5,833 nt of DNA from an uncultured Sporolactobacillus sp. (GCA_900543345.1 UQRJ01000197.1:1-5833), one strand, 5' to 3'. Positions 1 through 5,786 are shown, counted from the stretch's first letter. Program-made: numbers and translations. The notes: generated by a model not told the origin, from the sequence alone.

Positions 1-2
1 AT

Positions 3-21
3 AGTAAACTTACAGTTTACT
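3..21. promoter_or_regulatory. TetR-style palindromic operator candidate
   Basis: A perfect inverted repeat: arms AGTAAACT (3-10) and AGTTTACT (14-21) around a 3-base spacer. An 8-3-8 dyad is the size and geometry usual for TetR-family operators. On the minus strand it begins five bases after the -10 hexamer at 27-32, so it would cover the transcription start, the normal place for a repressor site. The controlled gene would lie left of the window. No TetR gene is visible, so the family assignment rests only on operator shape and position. Confidence 0.55.
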
Positions 22-26
22 TTATC

Positions 27-55
27 ATCATAAAATGCCTGCTCGCGTTTGTCAA
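27..55 (-). promoter_or_regulatory. Sigma-A type promoter reading off the left edge
   Basis: Read on the minus strand there is a perfect -35 TTGACA (plus 50-55), a 17-base spacer, and a -10 TATGAT (plus 27-32), one mismatch from consensus. Transcription would start near position 20, inside the palindrome at 3-21, and run leftwards out of the window. The combination of 11/12 hexamer match, ideal spacing and an overlapping dyad makes chance unlikely. One caveat is that a minus-strand frame is open from 116 to the edge across the same bases. Confidence 0.6.
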
Positions 56-243
56 TCGCTTCGCGACCGCGCTGTCCGCAGTTGGTGACAATTTTTTCAT
101 CAGGTAAAGATAACATGCCAATCGCTTAGCCAACGAAAAATAGCCTGTCCGTCCACCGCTTGATGGTTCGCACCAAGTTTTGCCGATCTCAGCGTAAGGG
201 TATAGGACGAGCAACTGATTTTAGTTTCTCTTTTTGGGAGATT

Positions 244-1497
244 TTAATCATATTTACGGATCTCCGGCACCAGTAGGATGAGCAAATGTGCAACGATCAC
301 TAGTCCGCTCAAGGACAGGATTGTCGCGACACCGCCGATCAGCTCGGCCAACCAGCCAGTCATTAAATAACCCACTGGCAGCAGCGCAAACGAGCCGACC
401 ATGTCAATGCTGGCCACCCGACCGAATACTTCGGGTGCGACCAATTCCTGCAAGCTGGTTTCCCAAATCAGACCAAACAGCATGTTGCCCGCACCGACCA
501 CAACCATTAGTGCAATCAACAAAGCGGCGTGATCGACCAGCGGCATCAGCAACAACGCGATTCCGGTAAAAATACCGGCGCCATAGGCCAACAGACCGCG
601 GCGGTTCCACTTTCGCCGCAGGCCAAACAGGAAGGCCACGCCAATCGATCCTAATGCCGAGCCTGACATAACTATCCCATAAATATACGGCGGAAATTGA
701 TCATGCACTTTCACCAACCAAGGGACCAATATCAAGATCACGCCGGACACACAAATGTTGATGAAACTGTAAAAAAGAATTGTCACCCATAGCCAGGTAC
801 TTCTTTTGATAATCCGAATGCCTTCCAAACATTCACTGATCAATGAAGTTGGCCGACGCTGTCCACTGACGGCAATCCGGCCTTCCTGCGTGAGACACAA
901 TAGACAAAGAAACGAGATCAGGTAAGTCAAGCCGTCGAGACCGAATCCGAGTGAAACGCTTGTCAAACTAACGATCAAGCCGCCGGCCGCCGGACCGAGC
1001 AGCTGCAGCAACTGCTGCGTGCCTTGATTCAGCGCATTGGCCGAGTTACGAATTGCCGGCACAAAAATCGTCGCCCGCATCGCCGAAAACGCCGGTTCAA
1101 ACAGGCCGGTCATCAATCCCATCACGGCAACTGTCGCCACGAGCGTGGAAATCGACAATCGTCCCGCCAGACCAAGCATCATCACGCCGATCATCAGCAA
1201 AAAACGGATTAAATCGGTTGTTCGCATTATTTTCGCTCGATTGAACCGGTCAACAATGATTCCGGAAATTGGCAAAATCAATACTTCCGGAAGTATATAT
1301 GCCATCATGATCATGCTCATGACCATCGGCGAGCCGGTGAGTTCATAAACCAATAGCGGCAGCATGACATTGGTGATCGCCGATCCGAAAATCGATAGAG
1401 AATTGCCGATCCACAAAAAGCGAAAAGCCCGCGAGAGGACGATCGGCCGTAACAATTCCGGATAATGTTTCTCTTGTGCGATATCGATTTGCCCCAT
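244..1497 (-). CDS. MFS transporter, probable drug/metabolite efflux protein (MFS_3-like)
   Basis: A 417-residue, strongly hydrophobic protein with the pattern of a 12-TM major facilitator, the usual family length. Motif A follows TM2 at residues 79-91 (G79, D83, R84, R87). A motif-C-like GPxxGG lies at 168-173 in TM5, a feature of drug/proton antiporters, so export is the likely direction. The segment around 131-158 (EPAF ... ANALNQ) resembles the MFS_3 group that includes EntS- and Mef-type exporters. The start is the ATG at 1497: GGAGGTGA sits at 1502-1509 with good spacing. A TTG eleven codons upstream lacks such a site and would overlap the regulator's stop. It lies 29 bases after the winged-helix gene and is probably co-transcribed with it. 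The substrate cannot be told. No clear terminator follows. Confidence 0.9.
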   Translation of the reverse strand: MGQIDIAQEKHYPELLRPIVLSRAFRFLWIGNSLSIFGSAITNVMLPLLVYELTGSPMVMSMIMMAYILPEVLILPISGIIVDRFNRAKIMRTTDLIRFLLMIGVMMLGLAGRLSISTLVATVAVMGLMTGLFEPAFSAMRATIFVPAIRNSANALNQGTQQLLQLLGPAAGGLIVSLTSVSLGFGLDGLTYLISFLCLLCLTQEGRIAVSGQRRPTSLISECLEGIRIIKRSTWLWVTILFYSFINICVSGVILILVPWLVKVHDQFPPYIYGIVMSGSALGSIGVAFLFGLRRKWNRRGLLAYGAGIFTGIALLLMPLVDHAALLIALMVVVGAGNMLFGLIWETSLQELVAPEVFGRVASIDMVGSFALLPVGYLMTGWLAELIGGVATILSLSGLVIVAHLLILLVPEIRKYD

Positions 1498-1501
1498 GAT
1501 T

Positions 1502-1509
1502 TCACCTCC
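1502..1509 (-). promoter_or_regulatory. Ribosome binding site of the MFS gene
   Basis: Minus strand GGAGGTGA, an almost complete Shine-Dalgarno match, four bases before the ATG at 1497. It fixes the start there rather than at the upstream in-frame TTG (1530). Confidence 0.8.
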
Positions 1510-1526
1510 AGATGAGTAGCTTTTTA

Positions 1527-2081
1527 TCAATCCGTGGGAAACAAAGACAGAAGTGCATAATAGTTTTTGCCATTTTCCCGCATTTTTCGCTTGTTACAAT
1601 CCTTCATAAACCGATAGACTGCCTTAATTTTTTCCGCCAGTTCCTGCCGCTCTTTCGCAGTCAGCTCGACCTGATAAGGAATCAGCAGAAAGTCGTCTCG
1701 ATGCGCAGAGGATCGGGCAATGCCGCGCCGCAACTGGTCCAGCGCACAATTGGCATTTTCCCGCAGCATGTCGTCAAGCTGCGGCACCGTCTCACCGTTG
1801 ATCAGCGAAGCTACTTTTTCCAGCGAGATATTTATCGCAACGGATTGATAAAACTTCTGCTGAATGCCGTTTTTGAGTTTAGTGCGTACCAGTTTAATCA
1901 ACCCGACACGTTCCAGTTCCATCAAATGATAGCGAATCTTCGCCGGCGACAGATGCATCGTGTCCGCCAGCATTTTCCCCGTCTTCGCTTGATCGGACAA
2001 AGACCAGAGAATCTTGACCCGCAGCGGATCGCTGATGACCCGCAGCTGATCCAAGGTCGTAATGTAGAAGATATCCTTCAT
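1527..2081 (-). CDS. Winged-helix transcriptional regulator (ArsR/HTH_20-like)
   Basis: A 184-residue predicted DNA-binding regulator. The N-terminal part has the order seen in ArsR-like winged helices: a DPLRxxIL helix at 18-25, a helix-turn-helix at about 34-58 (ending in a recognition-like SPAKIRYHLMELERVGL stretch), and a beta-wing at about 61-78. The C-terminal 100 residues are helical and charged, and probably serve dimerisation or effector sensing. There is no cysteine or histidine cluster like those of metal-sensing ArsR proteins, so a metal role is not supported. ATG 2081 is chosen because GAGGG (2088-2092) is six bases upstream; the ATG two codons earlier abuts that site. The MFS exporter lies immediately downstream, so it most likely controls that operon, perhaps as an autorepressor. 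Confidence 0.85.
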   Translation of the reverse strand: MKDIFYITTLDQLRVISDPLRVKILWSLSDQAKTGKMLADTMHLSPAKIRYHLMELERVGLIKLVRTKLKNGIQQKFYQSVAINISLEKVASLINGETVPQLDDMLRENANCALDQLRRGIARSSAHRDDFLLIPYQVELTAKERQELAEKIKAVYRFMKDCNKRKMRENGKNYYALLSLFPTD

Positions 2082-2087
2082 GTCCAT

Positions 2088-2092
2088 CCCTC
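2088..2092 (-). promoter_or_regulatory. Ribosome binding site deciding the regulator start
   Basis: Minus strand GAGGG. Spacing to the ATG at 2081 is six bases; to the ATG at 2087 it is zero. This favours the shorter product beginning MKDIF over MDMKDIF. Confidence 0.6.
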
Positions 2093-2103
2093 AATTATTT
2101 TTT

Positions 2104-2127
2104 AACGTACAAAATTATTAATACGTT
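2104..2127. promoter_or_regulatory. Candidate operator over the -10 of the regulator-MFS operon
   Basis: Inverted repeat AACGTA (2104-2109) / TACGTT (2122-2127) with a 12-base AT-rich spacer that contains the -10 hexamer. The placement suits autorepression by the winged-helix regulator. The arms are only six bases and the region is AT-rich, so chance is not excluded. Confidence 0.4.
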
Positions 2128-2142
2128 TAAGATTATTGTAAA
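2114..2142 (-). promoter_or_regulatory. Promoter of the regulator-MFS operon
   Basis: Minus-strand -35 TTTACA (plus 2137-2142), 17-base spacer, -10 AATAAT (plus 2114-2119). Each hexamer has one mismatch. The start of transcription would fall near 2106, giving a leader of about 25 bases that contains the GAGGG site. Confidence 0.5.
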
Positions 2143-2448
2143 TAAGAAAGGTACTGCTGTAAAGGCAACTCCGACTTTTTAGCGGTATTCATCAACGGTA
2201 GTAAAATTGCTTGTTAAATTTTTATCGCTATGATCCATTCATAGAAGCAGCAACCCGTTTATTTTTTTGCATCAGAAATTGTGACGCAACTGATCCATTA
2301 GCTTTACAATAGGCTTTTGCTAGTTAAGGGCTCATTTTGGTTGCGCAAGAGTCAGTTGATGCGTGCAGGATATTGGTCATTCGTTGCTGGTAAAATAGGC
2401 TCTCTCGTTTCAAACTAATGATGAACTGTTTTCCAGGGAGGAATAGCG
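2143..2448. other. Intergenic region without a recognisable gene
   Basis: About 300 bases between the minus-strand operon and the XRE gene. I found no open frame of note, tRNA or strong terminator. It holds a 9-base direct repeat TGATCCATT (2231-2239 and 2291-2299, exactly 60 bases apart), the first copy lying in a small dyad CTATG-N7-CATAG (2228-2244). A candidate extended -10 lies near the right end. Composition is more AT-rich than the flanking operons. Confidence 0.5.
2388..2396 (+). promoter_or_regulatory. Extended -10 promoter candidate for the XRE gene
   Basis: TGGTAAAAT fits an extended -10 (TGn plus a 5/6 match to TATAAT). No good -35 hexamer lies at the right distance; TTGGTC (2373-2378) is too close. 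Transcription from here would give a leader of roughly 45 bases before the ATG at 2449. Confidence 0.3.
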
Positions 2449-2820
2449 ATGTTACAATTTTCCGATCAATTAAAGAAATATCGGTCTAAATGTGGATTGT
2501 CTCAGGATGAATTAGCGCGCAAGTTATATATTTCCCGGCAGGCGATTTCGAAATGGGAAAACGGCGAGGGAACACCCGACTTAACTAATTTAGTCAAACT
2601 GGCCGAGCTATTGAACGTCAGTTTAGATACATTGGTGCTGGGTGTTGAGGAGAAGCCCGCAAAAATCGATAGCAGTCAGTTTGTCTATGAACCGACCACC
2701 GGCTTATATGTCCGGCGTTTCGGTACACGGAATGGCTGGGATTTCTTAGCGAGGTTCTGGTGGTTGATCTTTTTTATCGCTGCCTTTGTGTATGGATTCA
2801 TTTATTTCATTAAATTGTGA
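2449..2820 (+). CDS. XRE-family regulator with C-terminal transmembrane anchor
   Basis: 123 residues. Residues 6-62 form a Cro/C1-type helix-turn-helix: LSQDELARKL (17-26) and SRQAISKWENG (29-39), then the helix containing P43-D44-L45 and LLNVSLDTL (54-62). This is the HTH_3 pattern common in Bacillota. A polar linker (about 66-96) leads to one hydrophobic segment at about 103-121, so the protein is probably tethered to the membrane with the DNA-binding domain in the cytoplasm. The start is clear: GGGAGG (2436-2441) lies seven bases before the ATG. It stands alone on the plus strand, about 140 bases upstream of the PadR operon promoter. Its target is unknown. It is more AT-rich than the ABC operon downstream. 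Confidence 0.88.
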   Translation: MLQFSDQLKKYRSKCGLSQDELARKLYISRQAISKWENGEGTPDLTNLVKLAELLNVSLDTLVLGVEEKPAKIDSSQFVYEPTTGLYVRRFGTRNGWDFLARFWWLIFFIAAFVYGFIYFIKL

Positions 2821-2958
2821 ACCAAATGTCAATCGGCGCTTGCCAAGCTGAACTGGCAGCAGTTTTCAACCGGCTTTCGCTGCAGCGTTAGCAGGCGGCA
2901 ACACGCTTGGTATGAGAAAATTGCTTAACAAGTTGATTCTATGCCTTCGTTTTTTAGA

Positions 2959-2987
2959 TCTATAATCAAGGTATACCCGTCTATAAT
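2959..2987. repeat. Direct repeat TCTATAAT upstream of the PadR operon
   Basis: TCTATAAT occurs at 2959-2966 and 2980-2987, 21 bases apart (two helical turns). The copies adjoin the two arms of the inverted repeat at 2966-2996. Both contain a -10-like TATAAT, but neither has a -35 at the right distance. They may be part of a regulator site rather than extra promoters. Confidence 0.45.
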
Positions 2988-2996
2988 ATACCTTGA
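2966..2996. promoter_or_regulatory. Operator candidate overlapping the -35 of the PadR operon
   Basis: Perfect 10-base inverted repeat: TCAAGGTATA (2966-2975) and TATACCTTGA (2987-2996), with an 11-base spacer. The arms are 21 bases apart, so they present on the same DNA face to a dimer. The right arm shares TTGA with the -35 hexamer, so binding should block RNA polymerase. The PadR protein encoded just downstream is the obvious candidate ligand. The sequence is not the ATGT-N8-ACAT PadR box I know, so the binder could be another regulator, for example the XRE protein. Confidence 0.6.
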
Positions 2997-3021
2997 CAGT
3001 CATAGTAATGTGGCCTATACT
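2993..3021 (+). promoter_or_regulatory. Promoter of the PadR-pentapeptide-ABC operon
   Basis: Perfect -35 TTGACA (2993-2998), 17-base spacer, -10 TATACT (3016-3021). Transcription should start near 3028, about ten bases before the first ATG. This is the best-matching promoter on the plus strand of the window, and its strength fits tight repression through the dyads that cover both hexamers. Confidence 0.8.
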
Positions 3022-3026
3022 ACTAT
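3002..3026. promoter_or_regulatory. Second dyad flanking the -10 of the PadR operon
   Basis: ATAGTA (3002-3007) and TACTAT (3021-3026) form a 6-base inverted repeat with a 13-base spacer containing most of the -10. It may be a second operator for the same or another regulator. Short arms in AT-rich DNA keep this tentative. Confidence 0.35.
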
Positions 3027-3031
3027 CACGG

Positions 3032-3038
3032 AAAGGAG
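3032..3038 (+). promoter_or_regulatory. Ribosome binding site abutting the PadR ATG
   Basis: AAAGGAG ends directly against the ATG at 3039, leaving no spacer. Continuing it as AAAGGAGATG gives a longer match to the Shine-Dalgarno consensus, with better spacing to the in-frame ATC at 3048. See the PadR gene for the start question. Confidence 0.5.
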
Positions 3039-3377
3039 ATGGCCGCCATCGCTGCTCATAAAATCTCTTCGGACCTGCTGCGGGGACATACCGATACAAT
3101 CATTTTAAAATTGTTGATCGGCGGCGATAAATACGGCTATGAAATCAGCAAACTCGTGCATGCGCATTCCGGCGACGAGTACGATCTGAAAGAAGCGACG
3201 ATGTACTCCAGCCTGAAACGCATGGAACACGACGGGCTGATTACTTCCTACTGGGGGGATGCCAGCCAGGGCGGGCGCCGAAAATATTATCGCATCACGG
3301 ACAAGGGGAAGGTCACTTATCATGAAAATAAACAAAATTGGCAACATGCTAAACAGATATTGGATCGACTGATTTAA
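3039..3377 (+). CDS. PadR-family transcriptional regulator
   Basis: 112 residues, the length of the small PadR group. The winged helix runs from about 13 to 90: SSDLLRGHTDTIILKLL (10-26), the GDKYGYEI signature (29-36), the recognition region LKEATMYSSLKRMEHDGLI (50-68), and a wing with GGRRKYYRIT (78-87). PadR proteins usually repress nearby genes for efflux or stress responses and release DNA on binding a ligand or partner. It is first in an operon with the HAAS-pentapeptide protein (52 bases downstream) and the ABC exporter, so it very likely controls them and itself. The start is uncertain. ATG 3039 touches the Shine-Dalgarno; the only alternative nearby is a rare ATC at 3048. Residues before H7-K8-I9 fall outside the conserved domain either way. 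Confidence 0.9.
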   Translation: MAAIAAHKISSDLLRGHTDTIILKLLIGGDKYGYEISKLVHAHSGDEYDLKEATMYSSLKRMEHDGLITSYWGDASQGGRRKYYRITDKGKVTYHENKQNWQHAKQILDRLI

Positions 3378-3428
3378 GCAAAATTCGATGGTAAAATTTC
3401 CTCATTTAAGAAAGGCGGGTAACAAGCC

Positions 3429-4283
3429 GTGAACGAAAAACTGACCCATTATTTAAATAAGATCTTCGCGCCTTATGATGAAAGCCTGCGTGCGATCACG
3501 GATCTGAAACAAGAATTACTGCAGGATCTGCAGGAACGAATCGACGATTTACAAAAGCAAGGCGTCGACGAGACGACCGCCTTTCGCAAAGCGGTGGACT
3601 CACTTGGCGATATCGAGCAAACGATTCACGACCTGGCCGAGCGGTCGCAGAAGCTGCAGCGGGTCGTTCTGACCAATTTTTCCAAGACCCATCTCGCCCA
3701 CTCTGATTTTCGCAATATTTCGGTGCATGACGTCAAGTTCGAACAATGCGATCTGCGCGAATCAGATTTCAGCCACTCGGATCTCACCGGCAGTTCCTTT
3801 AAAGGGAGCGACTTGCGCAAAACGAAATTCGCTGATGCCGACCTGACCGGCGCTAATTTAACGGGCACCGCTTTAAGCGACGTCAGTTTCAGTCATGCTC
3901 GGCTCGCCAAAGCCGATCTAAGTGCCTCGGATCTGCGCCGTACTGTGTTTGAGCGGGCCGATCTGACGGGAACGAAGCTGCGCAAAGTCGCCTTGGGCAG
4001 CGCCGCTGTTTTCCAGGACTGCACTCTAGTACAGACCGATTTCAGCTTTTCCGATGTTTCTGGCATTCATTTTGACAATCAGACACTCGTCGGCGTAATC
4101 TTTGACGGGACTGGCTTAGTCCGAACGTCTTTTAAGCACGCGACGCTGCGGAATGTCTCATTTCGGATGATCAGTAAACGCTATGTTCGCAAGGCCGTGT
4201 TCACCGGCGCGGCAATGGACAAAGTCACCTATGCCTTTCTTAAAGGTGCCGGCGCCGATCTCGATCACGTGACAATCAATTAA
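3429..4283 (+). CDS. HAAS/permease-prefix domain fused to pentapeptide-repeat beta-helix
   Basis: 284 residues in two parts. Residues 1-70 are helical and end in TTAFRKAVDSLGDIEQTI, the pattern of the HAAS or 'permease prefix' domain, a family linked to PadR regulators and usually found before membrane segments. From F84 the chain is a pentapeptide repeat: a central F, L or V every fifth residue from F84 to L189 (22 repeats, many reading A(D/N)LTG). A one-residue slip follows, then 11 more repeats from F195 to F245. This should fold as a right-handed quadrilateral beta-helix. No membrane segment or signal peptide is seen, so it is probably cytoplasmic. GTG start, with AAAGGCGGGT (3411-3420) as an imperfect ribosome site. 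The next gene's Shine-Dalgarno overlaps its stop codon. Function is unknown; a signalling partner of PadR or a target-protection protein are both possible. Confidence 0.85.
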   Translation: MNEKLTHYLNKIFAPYDESLRAITDLKQELLQDLQERIDDLQKQGVDETTAFRKAVDSLGDIEQTIHDLAERSQKLQRVVLTNFSKTHLAHSDFRNISVHDVKFEQCDLRESDFSHSDLTGSSFKGSDLRKTKFADADLTGANLTGTALSDVSFSHARLAKADLSASDLRRTVFERADLTGTKLRKVALGSAAVFQDCTLVQTDFSFSDVSGIHFDNQTLVGVIFDGTGLVRTSFKHATLRNVSFRMISKRYVRKAVFTGAAMDKVTYAFLKGAGADLDHVTIN

Positions 4284-4296
4284 GGAGGACGCATAA

Positions 4297-5247
4297 ATGG
4301 GGCAATCGGAGAAAGTAATTTATGTCGATCGGATTGACAAATCATTTGGCAAAAAACGCGTGCTCGCCGGCATTTCCTTTACCGTACAAAAAGGGCAGGT
4401 TTTCGCGCTGCTCGGCGAAAACGGCGCCGGAAAAACGACGATGATCCGCATTCTGACTACCCTGCTCAAGCCGGACGGCGGCCAGGCGCGGGTCGGCGGT
4501 TACGATGTCGTCCGTGAGCCGGGCCAAGTACGCAAACAGTTCAGTCTGACCGGGCAAAACGCAGCCGTCGACCCCGTCCTGACCGGCCGGGAAAACCTGA
4601 TGCTGATCGCGGGGCTGCGTCACCTGATGCAGCCCCGGCAGGTAGCGGACCAATTGCTGCGACGGTTTTCACTAATCGATGCGGCCGATCGCCCGCTGGC
4701 CAAATACTCCGGCGGCATGCGTCGGCGTCTGGATATCGCCATGGGCCTGATCGGCCGGCCGGCGATCCTTTTCCTCGACGAACCGACGACCGGACTGGAT
4801 CCGCGTAGCCGGCTGGGACTGTGGCAAGTCATCCGCCAGCTGCAAAAAGAAGGAACGACAATTTTTCTGACGACGCAATATCTGGAAGAAGCCGACCGCC
4901 TAGCCGATACGATCGCCTTTCTCAATCAGGGGCGGATCGTCGCCTCCGGCAGTCCCGAGGCATTGAAAAAACGCGTGATGCACAAGCAGCTGCTGCTGAC
5001 CTTCGCCACTGCCGACGCGCTGAACACCGCGGCGACGATTTTAGAAAATGACCGTCCGCAGGTCAACGAGACCGAGCTGAAGCTGACGATTCGTTCGGAC
5101 GGGTCGGTTCGCCAGCTCGTCGACGTACTCAATGCGCTGGAGCAGGCCTTCGTGCCGGTGAAAACATTCACGCAGACCGAACCGAGCTTGGACGATGTCT
5201 TCATGCAATTAACAAAAAATGATCTTCAAAGTGAGGCGTTGCACTAA
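4297..5247 (+). CDS. ABC transporter ATP-binding protein, DrrA-like
   Basis: 316 residues, full length for the daunorubicin-resistance DrrA group. Visible in order: Walker A GENGAGKT (40-47), Q-loop Q87, signature SGGM (138-141), Walker B ILFLDE (157-162), D-loop about 166-169, and the switch position in TTQYLEEAD (192-200), where Gln194 replaces the usual His, as I recall for DrrA-type ATPases. The C-terminal extension carries SLDDVFMQLT, matching the LDEVFL-type motif of this group. It should energise export of a hydrophobic drug or peptide through the permease encoded next. AAGGAGG (4282-4288) lies eight bases before the ATG and overlaps the previous stop. Its own stop overlaps the permease ATG by one base (TAATG), implying translational coupling. 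The substrate is unknown. Confidence 0.93.
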   Translation: MGQSEKVIYVDRIDKSFGKKRVLAGISFTVQKGQVFALLGENGAGKTTMIRILTTLLKPDGGQARVGGYDVVREPGQVRKQFSLTGQNAAVDPVLTGRENLMLIAGLRHLMQPRQVADQLLRRFSLIDAADRPLAKYSGGMRRRLDIAMGLIGRPAILFLDEPTTGLDPRSRLGLWQVIRQLQKEGTTIFLTTQYLEEADRLADTIAFLNQGRIVASGSPEALKKRVMHKQLLLTFATADALNTAATILENDRPQVNETELKLTIRSDGSVRQLVDVLNALEQAFVPVKTFTQTEPSLDDVFMQLTKNDLQSEALH

Positions 5248-5786
5248 TGTGGAACCGGTGGAAAGATACTTTTGTTTTGAGCCACCGCGTGATGAAACAT
5301 AATTATCGCAGCCCGGACACACTGATTACCGTCGTCGGCATGCCGGTGATGATGCTACTCTTGTTCGTCTACGTCTTCGGCGGCGCCATCGAGGCTAAGG
5401 GTCAAAGCTATGTCAATTTCGTCGTCCCGGGAATCATTTTGTTCGCGATGGCCAGCGGTTCGGCCTATACCGCGCTGAGGATCAATGTCGACAAGGCTTC
5501 AGGCATCTTCGACCGTTTCCGTTCGATGCCGATTGCCCGCTCGGCCATCCTCAGCGGTCACGTCTTTGCCTCGGTCTTCTTTATGGCAATCGCGACGGTA
5601 ATCGTTGTGCTGATCAGCCTGTTGTGCGGCTTTCGCCCCAGTGCGGGACCGCTGCAATGGCTCGGCGCAATCGGCTTGCTCGCGCTATTTGCTTTCGCGA
5701 TGACCTGGCTGTCGGTCCCGTTCGGTCTGACGGCCGGCAATGCAGAAGGCGCCGGCGCCTTTTCGTATCTGCTGCTGATGCTGCTG
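5247..5786 (+). CDS. ABC-2 type permease, DrrB-like, truncated at contig end
   Basis: Only the first 180 residues are genuine. A cytoplasmic N-terminus (1-25) precedes TM1 (about 27-46). The conserved stretch YVNFVVPGIIL (55-65) and the loop GIFDRFRSMPIARSAILSG (86-104) are typical of ABC-2 exporters of the DrrB type. Further membrane segments lie at about 105-128, 138-158 and from 170 onward. DrrB-type permeases are usually about 250 residues or more, so roughly a quarter to a third is missing. The frame continues from 5787 to a TAA at 5823-5825, but those codons are sequencing adapter. It should form the membrane channel of the exporter with the ATPase upstream. The start overlaps the ATPase stop, with GAGG (5233-5236) as a modest ribosome site. 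Confidence 0.9.

Noticed and set aside
1..116. Minus-strand frame from ATG 116 open to the window edge (38 codons, begins MLSLPDEKIV)
   Set aside because: The amino-acid makeup looks plausible, but there is no Shine-Dalgarno and a stop lies just upstream. The same bases form a near-consensus promoter plus palindrome. Left open until the neighbouring sequence is known.
17..214. Minus-strand 65-codon open frame left of the MFS gene
   Set aside because: It begins with TTG without a ribosome site, matches no family I know, and contains the promoter and operator at 3-55.
222..240. TCTC/GAGA hairpin next to the MFS stop as a terminator
   Set aside because: A four-pair stem is too weak, and on the minus strand no T-tract follows.
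100..243. In-frame continuation of the MFS frame after its TAA (47 codons, including GANHQAVDGQAIFRW)
   Set aside because: There is no start codon with a ribosome site and no evidence for stop readthrough. It could be a decayed gene remnant, but I cannot support that.
1498..1530. Eleven-codon longer MFS start at TTG 1530
   Set aside because: The strong GGAGGTGA site serves the ATG at 1497; the TTG overlaps the regulator stop and has no good site.
1512..2105. Plus-strand 197-codon open frame opposite the winged-helix gene
   Set aside because: It is slightly longer than the real gene but shows no recognisable domain, while the minus strand encodes a clear winged helix with ribosome site and promoter.
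2207..2234. TTGCTT-N16-TATGAT as the XRE promoter
   Set aside because: The -35 matches only three of six bases and the site lies over 200 bases from the gene; the extended -10 at 2388-2396 is better placed.
2841..2866. Hairpin TGCCA-N8-TGGCA followed by TTTT after the XRE gene as a terminator
   Set aside because: The stem is only five pairs and the T-run is short and not adjacent. It may weakly attenuate but is not a convincing intrinsic terminator.
2866..3099. Minus-strand 77-codon frame across the PadR promoter
   Set aside because: It has no family resemblance and covers the promoter, the operators and the start of PadR.
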